Of a stretch of DNA of 64,000 nt, positions 44,395 to 52,672 are shown piece by piece. Position numbers and translations under genes: made by a program. How positions within the stretch are numbered: the stretch's first letter is position 1; each line of letters begins with the position of its first letter. The stretch comes from Sphingomonadaceae bacterium PASS1 (GTDB lineage: Bacteria > Pseudomonadota > Alphaproteobacteria > Sphingomonadales > Sphingomonadaceae): the NCBI GenBank assembly GCA_002255985.1, contig NKIR01000005.1, positions 1 through 64,000 of the forward strand, in the 5' to 3' direction. The notes below the pieces were generated by a model. The model ran no database searches. It had not been told where the DNA came from and was given only the letters and a program-made list of their open reading frames with translations.

Positions 44395-47100
44395 TTAAAT
44401 CTTGTACGAGAAACGCAGGCCGATTGTGCGTGGACGTGAGGTCGTTGTACGCAACTCACCATCATTCCCGCTCTTGTAAAGCTCGGGACGCTCGTCGGTC
44501 AGGTTGTCACCAAACAACTCCAGCCGCCACTCGTCTTTCGACACACCAAATGATGCTGAAACCGTGCTGTATGAGTCAAGCTTCTGTGCACCTGGTATTG
44601 GAGCAATGACGTCGCCTGGCCGCACCGTGACACCGTTGTAGGTGACAGGGATTGACGCAGCGTAGCCCAGTGTCGGGTTGGATGATTGATACTTGATGTT
44701 TACGTTGTCGATAACGTCAGAGATGCTCTTGCCAACATAATGAACACCAATCTGGGCGAACGGAGCGAGACCCGATGCAAGTTCCTTTTCCCAATGCAGA
44801 CGTGCATTGAACTGGAATTTGGGGCTCAAAGCAAGCGGACCACCGAGCGGACGGAGCACTGTTGTGCTCTTCCGGTACTTCGTCATTTCAGAGTCGTTGT
44901 ACGAGAATGCACTGTTAAACGTCAATTCCGGCGTGGTGCGCCACGTTACATCGCCCTCCAAACCTCTGATCCGGGCATCCACCAAGTTCGTGGTGAATGT
45001 TTGGTTCGAGATGTTCTGGTCGAAAACAGTGATCTGGATATTACTCCAGTCGATCTGATACGCAGCGAAATTGACCTGCAAACGACGATCAAGCAGCGAG
45101 AATTTGCCACCAAATTCATAGTTTTGAACCTTGTCAGGTACATATGTTCCCAAACGCACAAAGTCAGCATTGGTAGGACAAATCGCACTTGGAACGCGGC
45201 ACGGACGACGGTTAAAGCCACCTGGACGGAACCCATCCGAGTAGGTCGCATACACCAAGGAAGTGTCGTTCAGTCGGTAGGTCAAGTTGGCTTTGTACAA
45301 CGTGCCGCTATACTTTGCTGGCGAAGCGTCAGCGTAAAGTACATTTAAGTTGGCGCTCACATTATAGGTCGTTGGACCTGAAGATGCCGCCGTGTAGGTT
45401 CCGGTTGTCGCGTTATAGACACCACGTGCACCGCCAAAGCTGCCGTTCGACGAACCGTTGATGGAAGCCTTTTCGTCATAATAACGAAGACCACCTGTGA
45501 AAATCAGCTTGTCTGGAACGATATCAAATGACGCTTCACCATAAGCAGCAAACTGCGTATCCTTGCGTTGGATGTCATTGAAGAAGCCAACCTTGACAGG
45601 ACGGATGCTCGTATCGTTCGCGCTTACCGAAGTATTTGGTGCACGACGGTAGATGAAGCCAGCAGCCTGTTGCAGATATGACCAGTCGGTATTGTCGAAC
45701 AATTTGTTGTCATCGTAGAACAAACCGAAGGTGCCACGAAGACGCTTGTCAGCAGGCGTTGTTACGCGGAACTCATGCGTCATACGCTCAGTCCGGTTAC
45801 GAACCTGATAGCTTTTGCTCGGCGCATAGCAGGTATTGCCGATATTGCCGTTATAAGCAGCGGTGTAATACACGCCACGATCGCATTCATAATAAGGCAG
45901 ATACAATCCGATGTTCGAATATCCGGCATAATCAGCAACTTGCGTTGCACGATGCTTCAGGAATGAACCGGTGTAGATCAAATCGAGCGCGCCAAGGCGA
46001 CCGTTTACGCCCCAAGTCGAGAGACTTACGCGGTCGCGCAGCGAGTTGTCATTGAACTTGGTAACCTTCAGGTCACCAACATCAGGTTCGAAGTCGAATA
46101 CACCGTCAGTGTCGAGTTCCTGACGCACATGCATCAAATCGACAGACCAATCGTCCGTGACTTTCCAAGTCAGCGCGATACGGCCACCGCGGTAGGTCGC
46201 GTCGTTGTAGTTATCTTCTACAAATTCATCATTGTTGATCGTCTGACGCGTTGGCGCACGGTAAAGGCTACCTGTGCAATTCGGAACCGCAGTCGTGGCA
46301 GTGGCTTGGCAAGACTGAATTGCGCGCATGACCAACAATGGGTTACCTGTCGGCAATTTTCCAGCAACGCCAACATTGCCGTTGAACGGCATTTGGTATG
46401 TTCCTGCGATATTGTCGATATAACCACCCTGACGGTCGGTATAGAACACAGCGCGGATTGCCAGCTTGTCCTTAACCAGCGGGATGTTGATGAATGCATC
46501 GCCAGCAACGCTTTCTTCGCCACCCTTGGTGAAGGCATAGCTCGAGTTGAAACCAGCATGGAATTCGCTCGTATCAGGCTTGTTAGTGATGTAGCGGACC
46601 GCGCCACCCATCGCACTTGCACCGAAGAGAGTTCCCTGTGGACCCGCCAGAACTTCGACGCGCTGAAGGTCAACCGCATAAAGGTCAAGGTTGCGTCCGA
46701 CGAGCGATGCTGGCGCGTCGTTGATGTACAATGCAACCGTAGGCTGCGCGCCAGCGGTTCCGGCGATTTGCAGACCTGGCGAATCCGTTGAAAGACCACG
46801 GATGAAAATGGACGACGCACCTGGACCGCGCGAAGCAGCGCGAACATTCGGCAAATATTCGATCAGCTTGTCGAATTTGGTGATGTTGAGATCGCTCAGC
46901 GCTTCTCCGCCCACGGCAGTAATTGCAAGCGGCACACGGTTGGCTGACTCTTCGCGACGCGTCGCGGTCACAACGATATCCGCAATACCGCGGTCCTGCT
47001 CTTCAGCTGTTTGCTGCGCAAATGCAGGGTTTATGCCGATACCGACACTAGCCGATGCAATAACAAGCGCCGCAGTAGAAATTTTAAGATAAGTTTTCAA
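44395..47100 (-). CDS. TonB-dependent outer-membrane receptor
   Basis: A 901-residue receptor with a signal peptide ending AFAQQ. A TonB-box-like DIVVTATRREES segment comes next, followed by the plug domain (about 45-190, with VEVLAGPQGTLFGASAMGGAV) and a large 22-strand barrel ending in LRFSYKI with the terminal aromatic-plus-hydrophobic signature. It is the first gene of the seven-gene minus-strand operon. Within sphingomonads, receptors of this type often import organic substrates other than siderophores. No siderophore genes are nearby, and the ligand is unknown. The upstream region carries the shared motif (47204) and an inverted repeat. Confidence 0.92.
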   Translation of the reverse strand: MKTYLKISTAALVIASASVGIGINPAFAQQTAEEQDRGIADIVVTATRREESANRVPLAITAVGGEALSDLNITKFDKLIEYLPNVRAASRGPGASSIFIRGLSTDSPGLQIAGTAGAQPTVALYINDAPASLVGRNLDLYAVDLQRVEVLAGPQGTLFGASAMGGAVRYITNKPDTSEFHAGFNSSYAFTKGGEESVAGDAFINIPLVKDKLAIRAVFYTDRQGGYIDNIAGTYQMPFNGNVGVAGKLPTGNPLLVMRAIQSCQATATTAVPNCTGSLYRAPTRQTINNDEFVEDNYNDATYRGGRIALTWKVTDDWSVDLMHVRQELDTDGVFDFEPDVGDLKVTKFNDNSLRDRVSLSTWGVNGRLGALDLIYTGSFLKHRATQVADYAGYSNIGLYLPYYECDRGVYYTAAYNGNIGNTCYAPSKSYQVRNRTERMTHEFRVTTPADKRLRGTFGLFYDDNKLFDNTDWSYLQQAAGFIYRRAPNTSVSANDTSIRPVKVGFFNDIQRKDTQFAAYGEASFDIVPDKLIFTGGLRYYDEKASINGSSNGSFGGARGVYNATTGTYTAASSGPTTYNVSANLNVLYADASPAKYSGTLYKANLTYRLNDTSLVYATYSDGFRPGGFNRRPCRVPSAICPTNADFVRLGTYVPDKVQNYEFGGKFSLLDRRLQVNFAAYQIDWSNIQITVFDQNISNQTFTTNLVDARIRGLEGDVTWRTTPELTFNSAFSYNDSEMTKYRKSTTVLRPLGGPLALSPKFQFNARLHWEKELASGLAPFAQIGVHYVGKSISDVIDNVNIKYQSSNPTLGYAASIPVTYNGVTVRPGDVIAPIPGAQKLDSYSTVSASFGVSKDEWRLELFGDNLTDERPELYKSGNDGELRTTTSRPRTIGLRFSYKI

Positions 47101-47202
47101 TTTTCGTACCCCTCAACCATCCCCCAATTAACTGGGGGTTCCAATTCTCCATTAATAAGACTGAAACTGGAGCTCCCGTCAAGCAATTGACCAAATTTTC
47201 GT

Positions 47203-47231
47203 GATTGGTAAATTAAATTCCCCGACCAATC
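47203..47231 (+). promoter_or_regulatory. Candidate operator (site 3) with inverted repeat
   Basis: Contains ATTGGTAAATTAAATT (47204-47219), which fits AYTGGTWAAWWAAATT, within a perfect inverted repeat GATTGGT(15 bases)ACCAATC. It lies between the TonB receptor start (47100) and purU (47342). A LysR or GntR type operator is plausible. Confidence 0.5.
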
Positions 47232-47341
47232 ATTTCATCTACATGTTGCGATTAGAAGACCTAATATATGGATGAGGGCAATGGATAGCGTGGACTTCGA
47301 AGGCTACGCGGTTCCACGTTTTGCGAGATTGAGGAATGATA

Positions 47342-48199
47342 ATGCGCATGGGAGCAGATTTTGTACTGTTGATAGTTTGCGACGACCGCAAAGGTATCGT
47401 CGCAGCGGTGGCCAATTCAATTGCCAGCCAGGACTGCAACATTGTCGAAAGCTCGCAATATGGTGACGAGGTAACCGGACGGTTCTTCATGCGGATCGCC
47501 ATCACATGCCCTGCTGATTCGACAACTGAAAGTTTCGAGGCGGCGTTCCTGCCTGTTGCTGCGGCGTTCCGGTTGGAATGGCGCATCCACGATTTGCGTA
47601 AAAAGTTGCGCGCGATGATCATGGTTAGCCAAGGCGGCCATTGTCTGAACGACCTTCTCTACCGCACAGCAACCAACCGGTTGCCGATGGAAATAATCAG
47701 CGTCGTTTCCAACCACCAAAATTGGCAGCGCCGCGCGGAGCATGAAGGCATCCCATTCCATCATTTGCCGGTGACGCCGGAAAACAAGCTGGAACAAGAA
47801 GCCAAACTGCTTGCGATGGTCGAAGAACAGAATGTCGACCTCGTTATCCTTGCCCGGTATATGCAGGTGCTTTCAGACCAGCTTTGCCGGAAGCTTGATG
47901 GGCGCGTTATCAACATTCATCACAGCTTCCTGCCGGGCTTCAAAGGCGCAAAGCCTTATCACCGTGCATATGAGCGCGGCGTCAAAATGGTGGGCGCTAC
48001 GGCACATTATGTAACGCCGGACCTTGATGAAGGTCCAATCATTACCCAGGACGTTTCGATCGTGGACCATGCCGATACGGTTGACGATTTAATAGCGCAG
48101 GGGCAGGAAACCGAAAGCCGGGTTCTGTCGCGGGCGGTCAAGCTGCATCTGGAGCACCGCGTGATGCTGAATGGCAACCGCACGATTGTGTTCAAATAA
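47342..48199 (+). CDS. purU: Formyltetrahydrofolate deformylase
   Basis: A 285-residue protein. The N-terminal ACT domain (about 5-75, ADFVLLIVCDDRKGIVAAVA) is followed by a formyltransferase-like catalytic domain. The active-site Asn, His and Asp are in NIHHSFLPGF and TPDLDEGPI. It splits 10-formyl-THF to formate and THF, which returns folate to the N-methyl oxidation route and feeds formate to the Fds enzyme that follows. I use the ATG at 47342, because GAGGA lies six bases upstream. An ATG at 47336 is nearer the ribosome site than it should be. A 51-base gap separates it from frmA. Confidence 0.93.
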   Translation: MRMGADFVLLIVCDDRKGIVAAVANSIASQDCNIVESSQYGDEVTGRFFMRIAITCPADSTTESFEAAFLPVAAAFRLEWRIHDLRKKLRAMIMVSQGGHCLNDLLYRTATNRLPMEIISVVSNHQNWQRRAEHEGIPFHHLPVTPENKLEQEAKLLAMVEEQNVDLVILARYMQVLSDQLCRKLDGRVINIHHSFLPGFKGAKPYHRAYERGVKMVGATAHYVTPDLDEGPIITQDVSIVDHADTVDDLIAQGQETESRVLSRAVKLHLEHRVMLNGNRTIVFK

Positions 48200-48250
48200 A
48201 AGGGCGCAATCCGCCCAACGATTTGGTTAAGTTTAGGAGACCCGATTACC

Positions 48251-49363
48251 ATGAAGACGCGCGCAGCTGTTGCCTTTGAAGCGAAGAAGCCACTTGAGAT
48301 TGTCGAGCTTGACCTTGAAGGTCCCAAGGCTGGTGAAGTTTTGGTTGAGATCATGGCGACCGGCATTTGCCATACAGATGCCTATACGCTGGATGGCTTT
48401 GACAGCGAGGGGATATTCCCAAGCGTGCTTGGCCATGAAGGCGCAGGAATAGTGCGTGAAGTTGGCGCAGGCGTGACCAGCGTGAAGCCTGGCGATCATG
48501 TTATTCCATTGTATACGCCGGAATGCCGCCAGTGTAAGTCCTGCCTGTCCGGCAAGACCAACCTGTGCACCGCCATTCGCGCGACACAGGGCAAGGGCCT
48601 TATGCCCGACGGCACAACGCGCTTCAGCTATAAAGGCCAGCCTATATTCCATTATATGGGCTGCTCGACATTTTCGAACTTCACCGTGCTTCCGGAAATC
48701 GCCGTTGCCAAAATCCGTGAGGACGCACCGTTCCAGTCAAGCTGCTATATCGGTTGCGGCGTCACCACAGGCGTTGGCGCAGTGGTCAACACAGCCAAGG
48801 TGCAAGTCGGCGACAATGTCGTGGTGTTTGGCCTTGGCGGTATTGGACTGAACGTCATTCAAGGCGCGCGTCTTGCTGGCGCTGGTATGATTATCGGCGT
48901 TGATATTAATCCTGACCGCGAAGAATGGGGCCGCAAGTTCGGCATGACCGCGTTCCTGAACTCCAGGGGCATGAGCCGCGAAGACGTCGTCGCCGCAATC
49001 GTGGCAATGACCGACGGCGGCGCGGATTACACCTTCGATGCCACGGGCAACACCGAAGTGATGCGCACCGCGCTTGAGGCATGCCATCGGGGTTGGGGCA
49101 CCAGCATCATCATTGGTGTGGCCGAAGCGGGCAAAGAGATTGCCACCCGTCCATTCCAACTCGTGACCGGCCGCAACTGGCGCGGCACCGCCTTTGGCGG
49201 CGCCAAGGGCCGCACCGACGTTCCAAAGATCGTCGACATGTACATGACCGGCAAGATCGAAATCGACCCGATGATTACACATGTCATGGGGCTTGAGGAG
49301 ATCAACAAGGCATTTGAATTGATGCACGCGGGTGAGAGCATCCGCAGTGTCGTGGTGTTTTAA
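48251..49363 (+). CDS. frmA: S-(hydroxymethyl)glutathione dehydrogenase, class III alcohol dehydrogenase
   Basis: A 370-residue zinc MDR enzyme that oxidises the glutathione-formaldehyde adduct with NAD. Catalytic zinc ligands lie in [12 protein letters not shown] and GHEGAG, and the four-cysteine structural zinc loop is [17 protein letters not shown]. The Rossmann motif is [12 protein letters not shown], and the C-terminal [10 protein letters not shown] loop is typical of class III. No S-formylglutathione hydrolase gene is in the window. It is followed directly by fdsG without a gap, tying formaldehyde and formate oxidation together. Confidence 0.95.
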   Translation: MKTRAAVAFEAKKPLEIVELDLEGPKAGEVLVEIMATGICHTDAYTLDGFDSEGIFPSVLGHEGAGIVREVGAGVTSVKPGDHVIPLYTPECRQCKSCLSGKTNLCTAIRATQGKGLMPDGTTRFSYKGQPIFHYMGCSTFSNFTVLPEIAVAKIREDAPFQSSCYIGCGVTTGVGAVVNTAKVQVGDNVVVFGLGGIGLNVIQGARLAGAGMIIGVDINPDREEWGRKFGMTAFLNSRGMSREDVVAAIVAMTDGGADYTFDATGNTEVMRTALEACHRGWGTSIIIGVAEAGKEIATRPFQLVTGRNWRGTAFGGAKGRTDVPKIVDMYMTGKIEIDPMITHVMGLEEINKAFELMHAGESIRSVVVF

Positions 49364-49774
49364 ATGACCTCAATCGCTGACATTGTCGCCGAACATGCGC
49401 ACCGGGAAGGGCCGTTGCTGCCTATCCTGCATGACGTGCAAAAAGCGTTCGGCCATGTCAGCGAAGATGCCATGCGCGACATTGCACAGGCGCTGAACCT
49501 GACCCGCGCAGAAGTGTACGGCGTTGTAAGCTTTTACCATGATTTCCGCAAAGAAGCCGAAGCACGGCCCATATTGAAATTGTGCCGCGCAGAGGCTTGC
49601 AAGGCCCGCGGTGTGGACGCGTTGGTGCTGATTGCCGAGAACCAAAGCCGCGTGAAAGTAGAACCGGTCTATTGCCTTGGCCTGTGCTCGGTTGGTCCTG
49701 CTGCGTTGGTTGGCGACCAAGTCATCGCCCGATTGGACCAGGCGCGCCTTAGTTCATTATTGGAGGCGATGTGA
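49364..49774 (+). CDS. fdsG: NAD-dependent formate dehydrogenase, gamma subunit
   Basis: A 136-residue NuoE-like [2Fe-2S] thioredoxin-fold subunit. The ligand cysteines are in KLCRAEACKARG and YCLGLCSVGPA. AEVYGVVSFYHDFR is the family helix. It joins electrons between FdsB and FdsA in the soluble molybdenum formate dehydrogenase. The stop overlaps the fdsB GTG start by four bases. Confidence 0.93.
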   Translation: MTSIADIVAEHAHREGPLLPILHDVQKAFGHVSEDAMRDIAQALNLTRAEVYGVVSFYHDFRKEAEARPILKLCRAEACKARGVDALVLIAENQSRVKVEPVYCLGLCSVGPAALVGDQVIARLDQARLSSLLEAM

Positions 49775-51216
49775 CCGTCCGGATATCCAATGACGCTGTT
49801 GCGCTCGCTTGTGGCGCGGATGCCGTTGCTGCTGCTTTTGCCGCGGCGGGCGTCGACGTCGAACGCGTGTCCAGCTGGGGCATGCACTGGATGGAACCGT
49901 TGGTCGACATTGACGGCGTGGGCTATGGTCAAGTCTCGGCCGATCAAGTTCCTTCGATCTTAAGCGGTGACGCTAAATCCATCGGACGGATTGAGGACCA
50001 CCCCTTCATTGCCCGGCAGAACCGGTTGACGTTCGCGCGGGCGGGCAAGACACGGCCGACATCGCTGGACGATTATTACGCATCCGGTGGTTGGCTGGGT
50101 CTTGGCCAAGCGCGCGCAATTGGCGCTGAAGCAACCATCGAAACCATCATAGTATCAGGCCTTCGCGGCCGCGGCGGCGCGGGTTTTCCGGCTGGCATTA
50201 AGTGGCGGACGGTTGCGGACGCCCCCGCTGAACAGAAATATATCGTCTGCAACGCCGACGAAGGCGACAGCGGAACCTTTGCCGACCGGATGGTGATGGA
50301 AGGCGATCCGTTCATGCTGATCGAGGGCATGGCGATTGCCGGTTTCGCCGTCGGCGCGACCAAAGCCTATATCTACATTCGTTCCGAATATCCGCACGCC
50401 ATTGCCAAAATGGAAGCCGCTATCCAGCTGTCTGCGCATTTGATTGCGCCATTTGTCGTGGAAGTCCGCGTTGGCGCGGGCGCATATATTTGCGGCGAAG
50501 AAACTTCGCTTCTCAATAGTCTTGAAGGCAAGCGCGGCGAAGTGCGCGCCAAGCCTCCCCTACCCGCGTTGGAGGGCCTGTTTGGCAAACCAACAGTCGT
50601 CAACAATGTGCTGACGCTGGCTGCCGTGCCATGGATATTGGCGCATGGCGGTGAAGCCTATGCCGCATACGGCATGGGCAGGTCAAAGGGGACGATGCCC
50701 GTCCAGCTTGCCGGAAATGTCAAACATGGCGGCCTGTTCGAAGTCGCGTTCGGCATTACGCTTGGCGAGCTGGTCAACGAAATAGGCGGCGGCACGGCAA
50801 GCGGTCGCCCGGTGCGCTGCGTTCAGGTCGGTGGGCCATTGGGCGCGTATATTGCGCCTGCGCAGTTTGATCTGCCCTTCGATTATGAGGCATTCGCTGC
50901 GGCGGATGCGCTGATCGGACATGCGGGGATTACCGTTTTTGATGATAGCGTCGACATGGCACAAATGGCCCGCTTTGCGATGGAATTTTGTGCGATTGAA
51001 AGCTGCGGCAAATGCACGCCCTGCCGCTTGGGCAGCACACGCGGCGTCGAGACGATCGACCAGATTATCGCAGGCAAAAATGTCGACGCCAATCTGGCTT
51101 TGCTTGCCGATCTTGCCGAAACCATGAAGTTCGGTTCACTGTGCGCGATGGGTGGATTCACCCCCTATCCCGTTATGAGCGCTATCAAACTGTTCCCTGA
51201 GGATTTCAATCGATGA
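49771..51216 (+). CDS. fdsB: NAD-dependent formate dehydrogenase, beta subunit (NADH/FMN)
   Basis: A 481-residue NuoF-like flavoprotein. An N-terminal thioredoxin-like part (about 1-85) is followed by the FMN and NADH site GLRGRGGAGFPAG...KW, NADEGDSGTFADR and YICGEETSLLNSLEGKRGE. The 4Fe-4S cluster binding sequence is ESCGKCTPCRLG, with the fourth Cys in GSLCAMGG. It passes electrons to NAD. A GTG start follows from the four-base overlap with fdsG. It overlaps the next gene by four bases. Confidence 0.94.
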   Translation: MTVRISNDAVALACGADAVAAAFAAAGVDVERVSSWGMHWMEPLVDIDGVGYGQVSADQVPSILSGDAKSIGRIEDHPFIARQNRLTFARAGKTRPTSLDDYYASGGWLGLGQARAIGAEATIETIIVSGLRGRGGAGFPAGIKWRTVADAPAEQKYIVCNADEGDSGTFADRMVMEGDPFMLIEGMAIAGFAVGATKAYIYIRSEYPHAIAKMEAAIQLSAHLIAPFVVEVRVGAGAYICGEETSLLNSLEGKRGEVRAKPPLPALEGLFGKPTVVNNVLTLAAVPWILAHGGEAYAAYGMGRSKGTMPVQLAGNVKHGGLFEVAFGITLGELVNEIGGGTASGRPVRCVQVGGPLGAYIAPAQFDLPFDYEAFAAADALIGHAGITVFDDSVDMAQMARFAMEFCAIESCGKCTPCRLGSTRGVETIDQIIAGKNVDANLALLADLAETMKFGSLCAMGGFTPYPVMSAIKLFPEDFNR

Positions 51217-52079
51217 CCACCATTTTGGATGGTGGTATGGGCCGCGAATTGCAGCGATTAGGCGCGCCTTTCCGGCAACCAGAATGGTCCGCGCTTGCGC
51301 TCATGGAAGGGCCGGAATTTGTCACCCAGGCCCACGAACGCTATGCGTTGGCAGGCGCAAAGGTGATCTCGACAAACAACTATGCTGTGGTTCCTTTTCA
51401 CATCGGTGAAGAGCGTTTCCTCAAACGCGGCACCGAACTTGCGCGGCTTGCAGGAAAGTTGGCGCGAGATGTGGCTAATCGGCATGATTTGATTGTGGCA
51501 GGTTCGCTGCCGCCGGTCTTGGGTTCCTATCGACCCGACCTGTTTGAGGTTGAGGCAGCACGGGCAATCTTGGCAGTTCTGATTGAAGGTCTGTCGCCTT
51601 TTGCCGATATTTGGCTTGCCGAAACATTGAGTACATTGGCTGAAGCCCGATTGGTTGGCGCAATGCTGAAAGCCGACGAGCGACCGCTTTGGTTGTCCTT
51701 TACGCTGAATGATGAAGGCAGCGCGATGTTACGCTCAGGCGAGACGATCGAACAGGCCGCCTCGCTGGCGTCCGAATTCGGTGCTCAGGCGATATTATTC
51801 AATTGCAGCGCTCCTGAAGTAATGGAAGAGGCGGTCCTCCGCACCAAGCAGGCTTTGGGTACAGAATCGATCGCTATTGGCGTATATGCGAATGGTTTTG
51901 CCCACGCCGACGAGGAAGTGCCCGCCAATGGCGGCTTTAGAGAAATTCGCGCTGATCTTGATCCGCCCCGCTACTTGGACTGGGCACAAAAATGGGTGGC
52001 CTCAGGCGCAAATATGGTCGGAGGGTGCTGCGGAATAGGTCCGGAACATATCCGCGCGCTGAGGGACGGTCTGTCATGA
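51213..52079 (+). CDS. Homocysteine S-methyltransferase family protein
   Basis: A 288-residue TIM-barrel protein. The zinc ligands are in FNCSAP (about residue 197) and the GGCCG motif near 270. DGGMGRELQRLG at the start is the family's first strand. It lacks the cobalamin domains of MetH, so it takes a methyl group from a donor such as glycine betaine, S-methylmethionine or dimethylsulfoniopropionate and gives it to homocysteine. In this betaine-degradation setting BHMT activity is attractive. Curiously it lies inside the fds operon, overlapping fdsB by four bases, rather than near the DMGDH genes. Confidence 0.82.
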   Translation: MTTILDGGMGRELQRLGAPFRQPEWSALALMEGPEFVTQAHERYALAGAKVISTNNYAVVPFHIGEERFLKRGTELARLAGKLARDVANRHDLIVAGSLPPVLGSYRPDLFEVEAARAILAVLIEGLSPFADIWLAETLSTLAEARLVGAMLKADERPLWLSFTLNDEGSAMLRSGETIEQAASLASEFGAQAILFNCSAPEVMEEAVLRTKQALGTESIAIGVYANGFAHADEEVPANGGFREIRADLDPPRYLDWAQKWVASGANMVGGCCGIGPEHIRALRDGLS

Positions 52080-52122
52080 CGGATCGGCACGAGGCAATGG
52101 ACCATTATTCATTGAGTTTTGC

Positions 52123-52668
52123 ATGAGGCGGCTGGGCGCGATCATCGCTGGCGGCAAGGCCAAACGCTTTGGCACAGACAAGGCAGCCGCCTTGCTGAAC
52201 GGCCAACCACTCATGGAACATGTCGCCGATGGCTTGCGCGATCAGGTCGAAAAATTGATTATCTGTGGGCGCGCTTGGCATGGAATGGAATGGGTCGAAG
52301 ACCGGCCGTTTGGGGACATGGGGCCTTTGGGTGGCCTGAATGCAGCGCTGCATTATGCGCAGCAAAACGGGTTTGATGCGGTGGTGACCGCTGGCTGCGA
52401 TGTCGTACCCGTGGCGCAATTTCCGATAGATCGCCCTTCTGAACGCGCCGTCTATATTGATGGTCATTATCTGTTTGGCGTGTGGCCAGTCGCGCTTGCG
52501 CCATTGCTGGACAGACATCTGCGTCGTCAGAACAATCTATCTATGCGCAGCTGGATTGCCGTATCCGGCGCGCAAGCAATCACATCCGCAGATGTTTTTC
52601 ACAACTTGAATACGCCCCGGGAGCTGGCACAATATGCTGCTCAACAGTCGAATATGGGTATAAGGTAG
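52123..52668 (+). CDS. mobA: Molybdenum cofactor guanylyltransferase
   Basis: A 181-residue nucleotidyltransferase. The signature near the N-terminus is AIIAGGKAKRFGTDKA, and VTAGCDVVPV carries the metal-binding Asp. GPLGGLNAALHYA fits the GTP-site region. It attaches GMP to molybdopterin to give the bis-MGD cofactor used by FdsA. A 43-base gap precedes it and four bases separate it from fdsA, so it is part of the formate dehydrogenase operon. Confidence 0.9.
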   Translation: MRRLGAIIAGGKAKRFGTDKAAALLNGQPLMEHVADGLRDQVEKLIICGRAWHGMEWVEDRPFGDMGPLGGLNAALHYAQQNGFDAVVTAGCDVVPVAQFPIDRPSERAVYIDGHYLFGVWPVALAPLLDRHLRRQNNLSMRSWIAVSGAQAITSADVFHNLNTPRELAQYAAQQSNMGIR

Positions 52669-52672
52669 ACAT

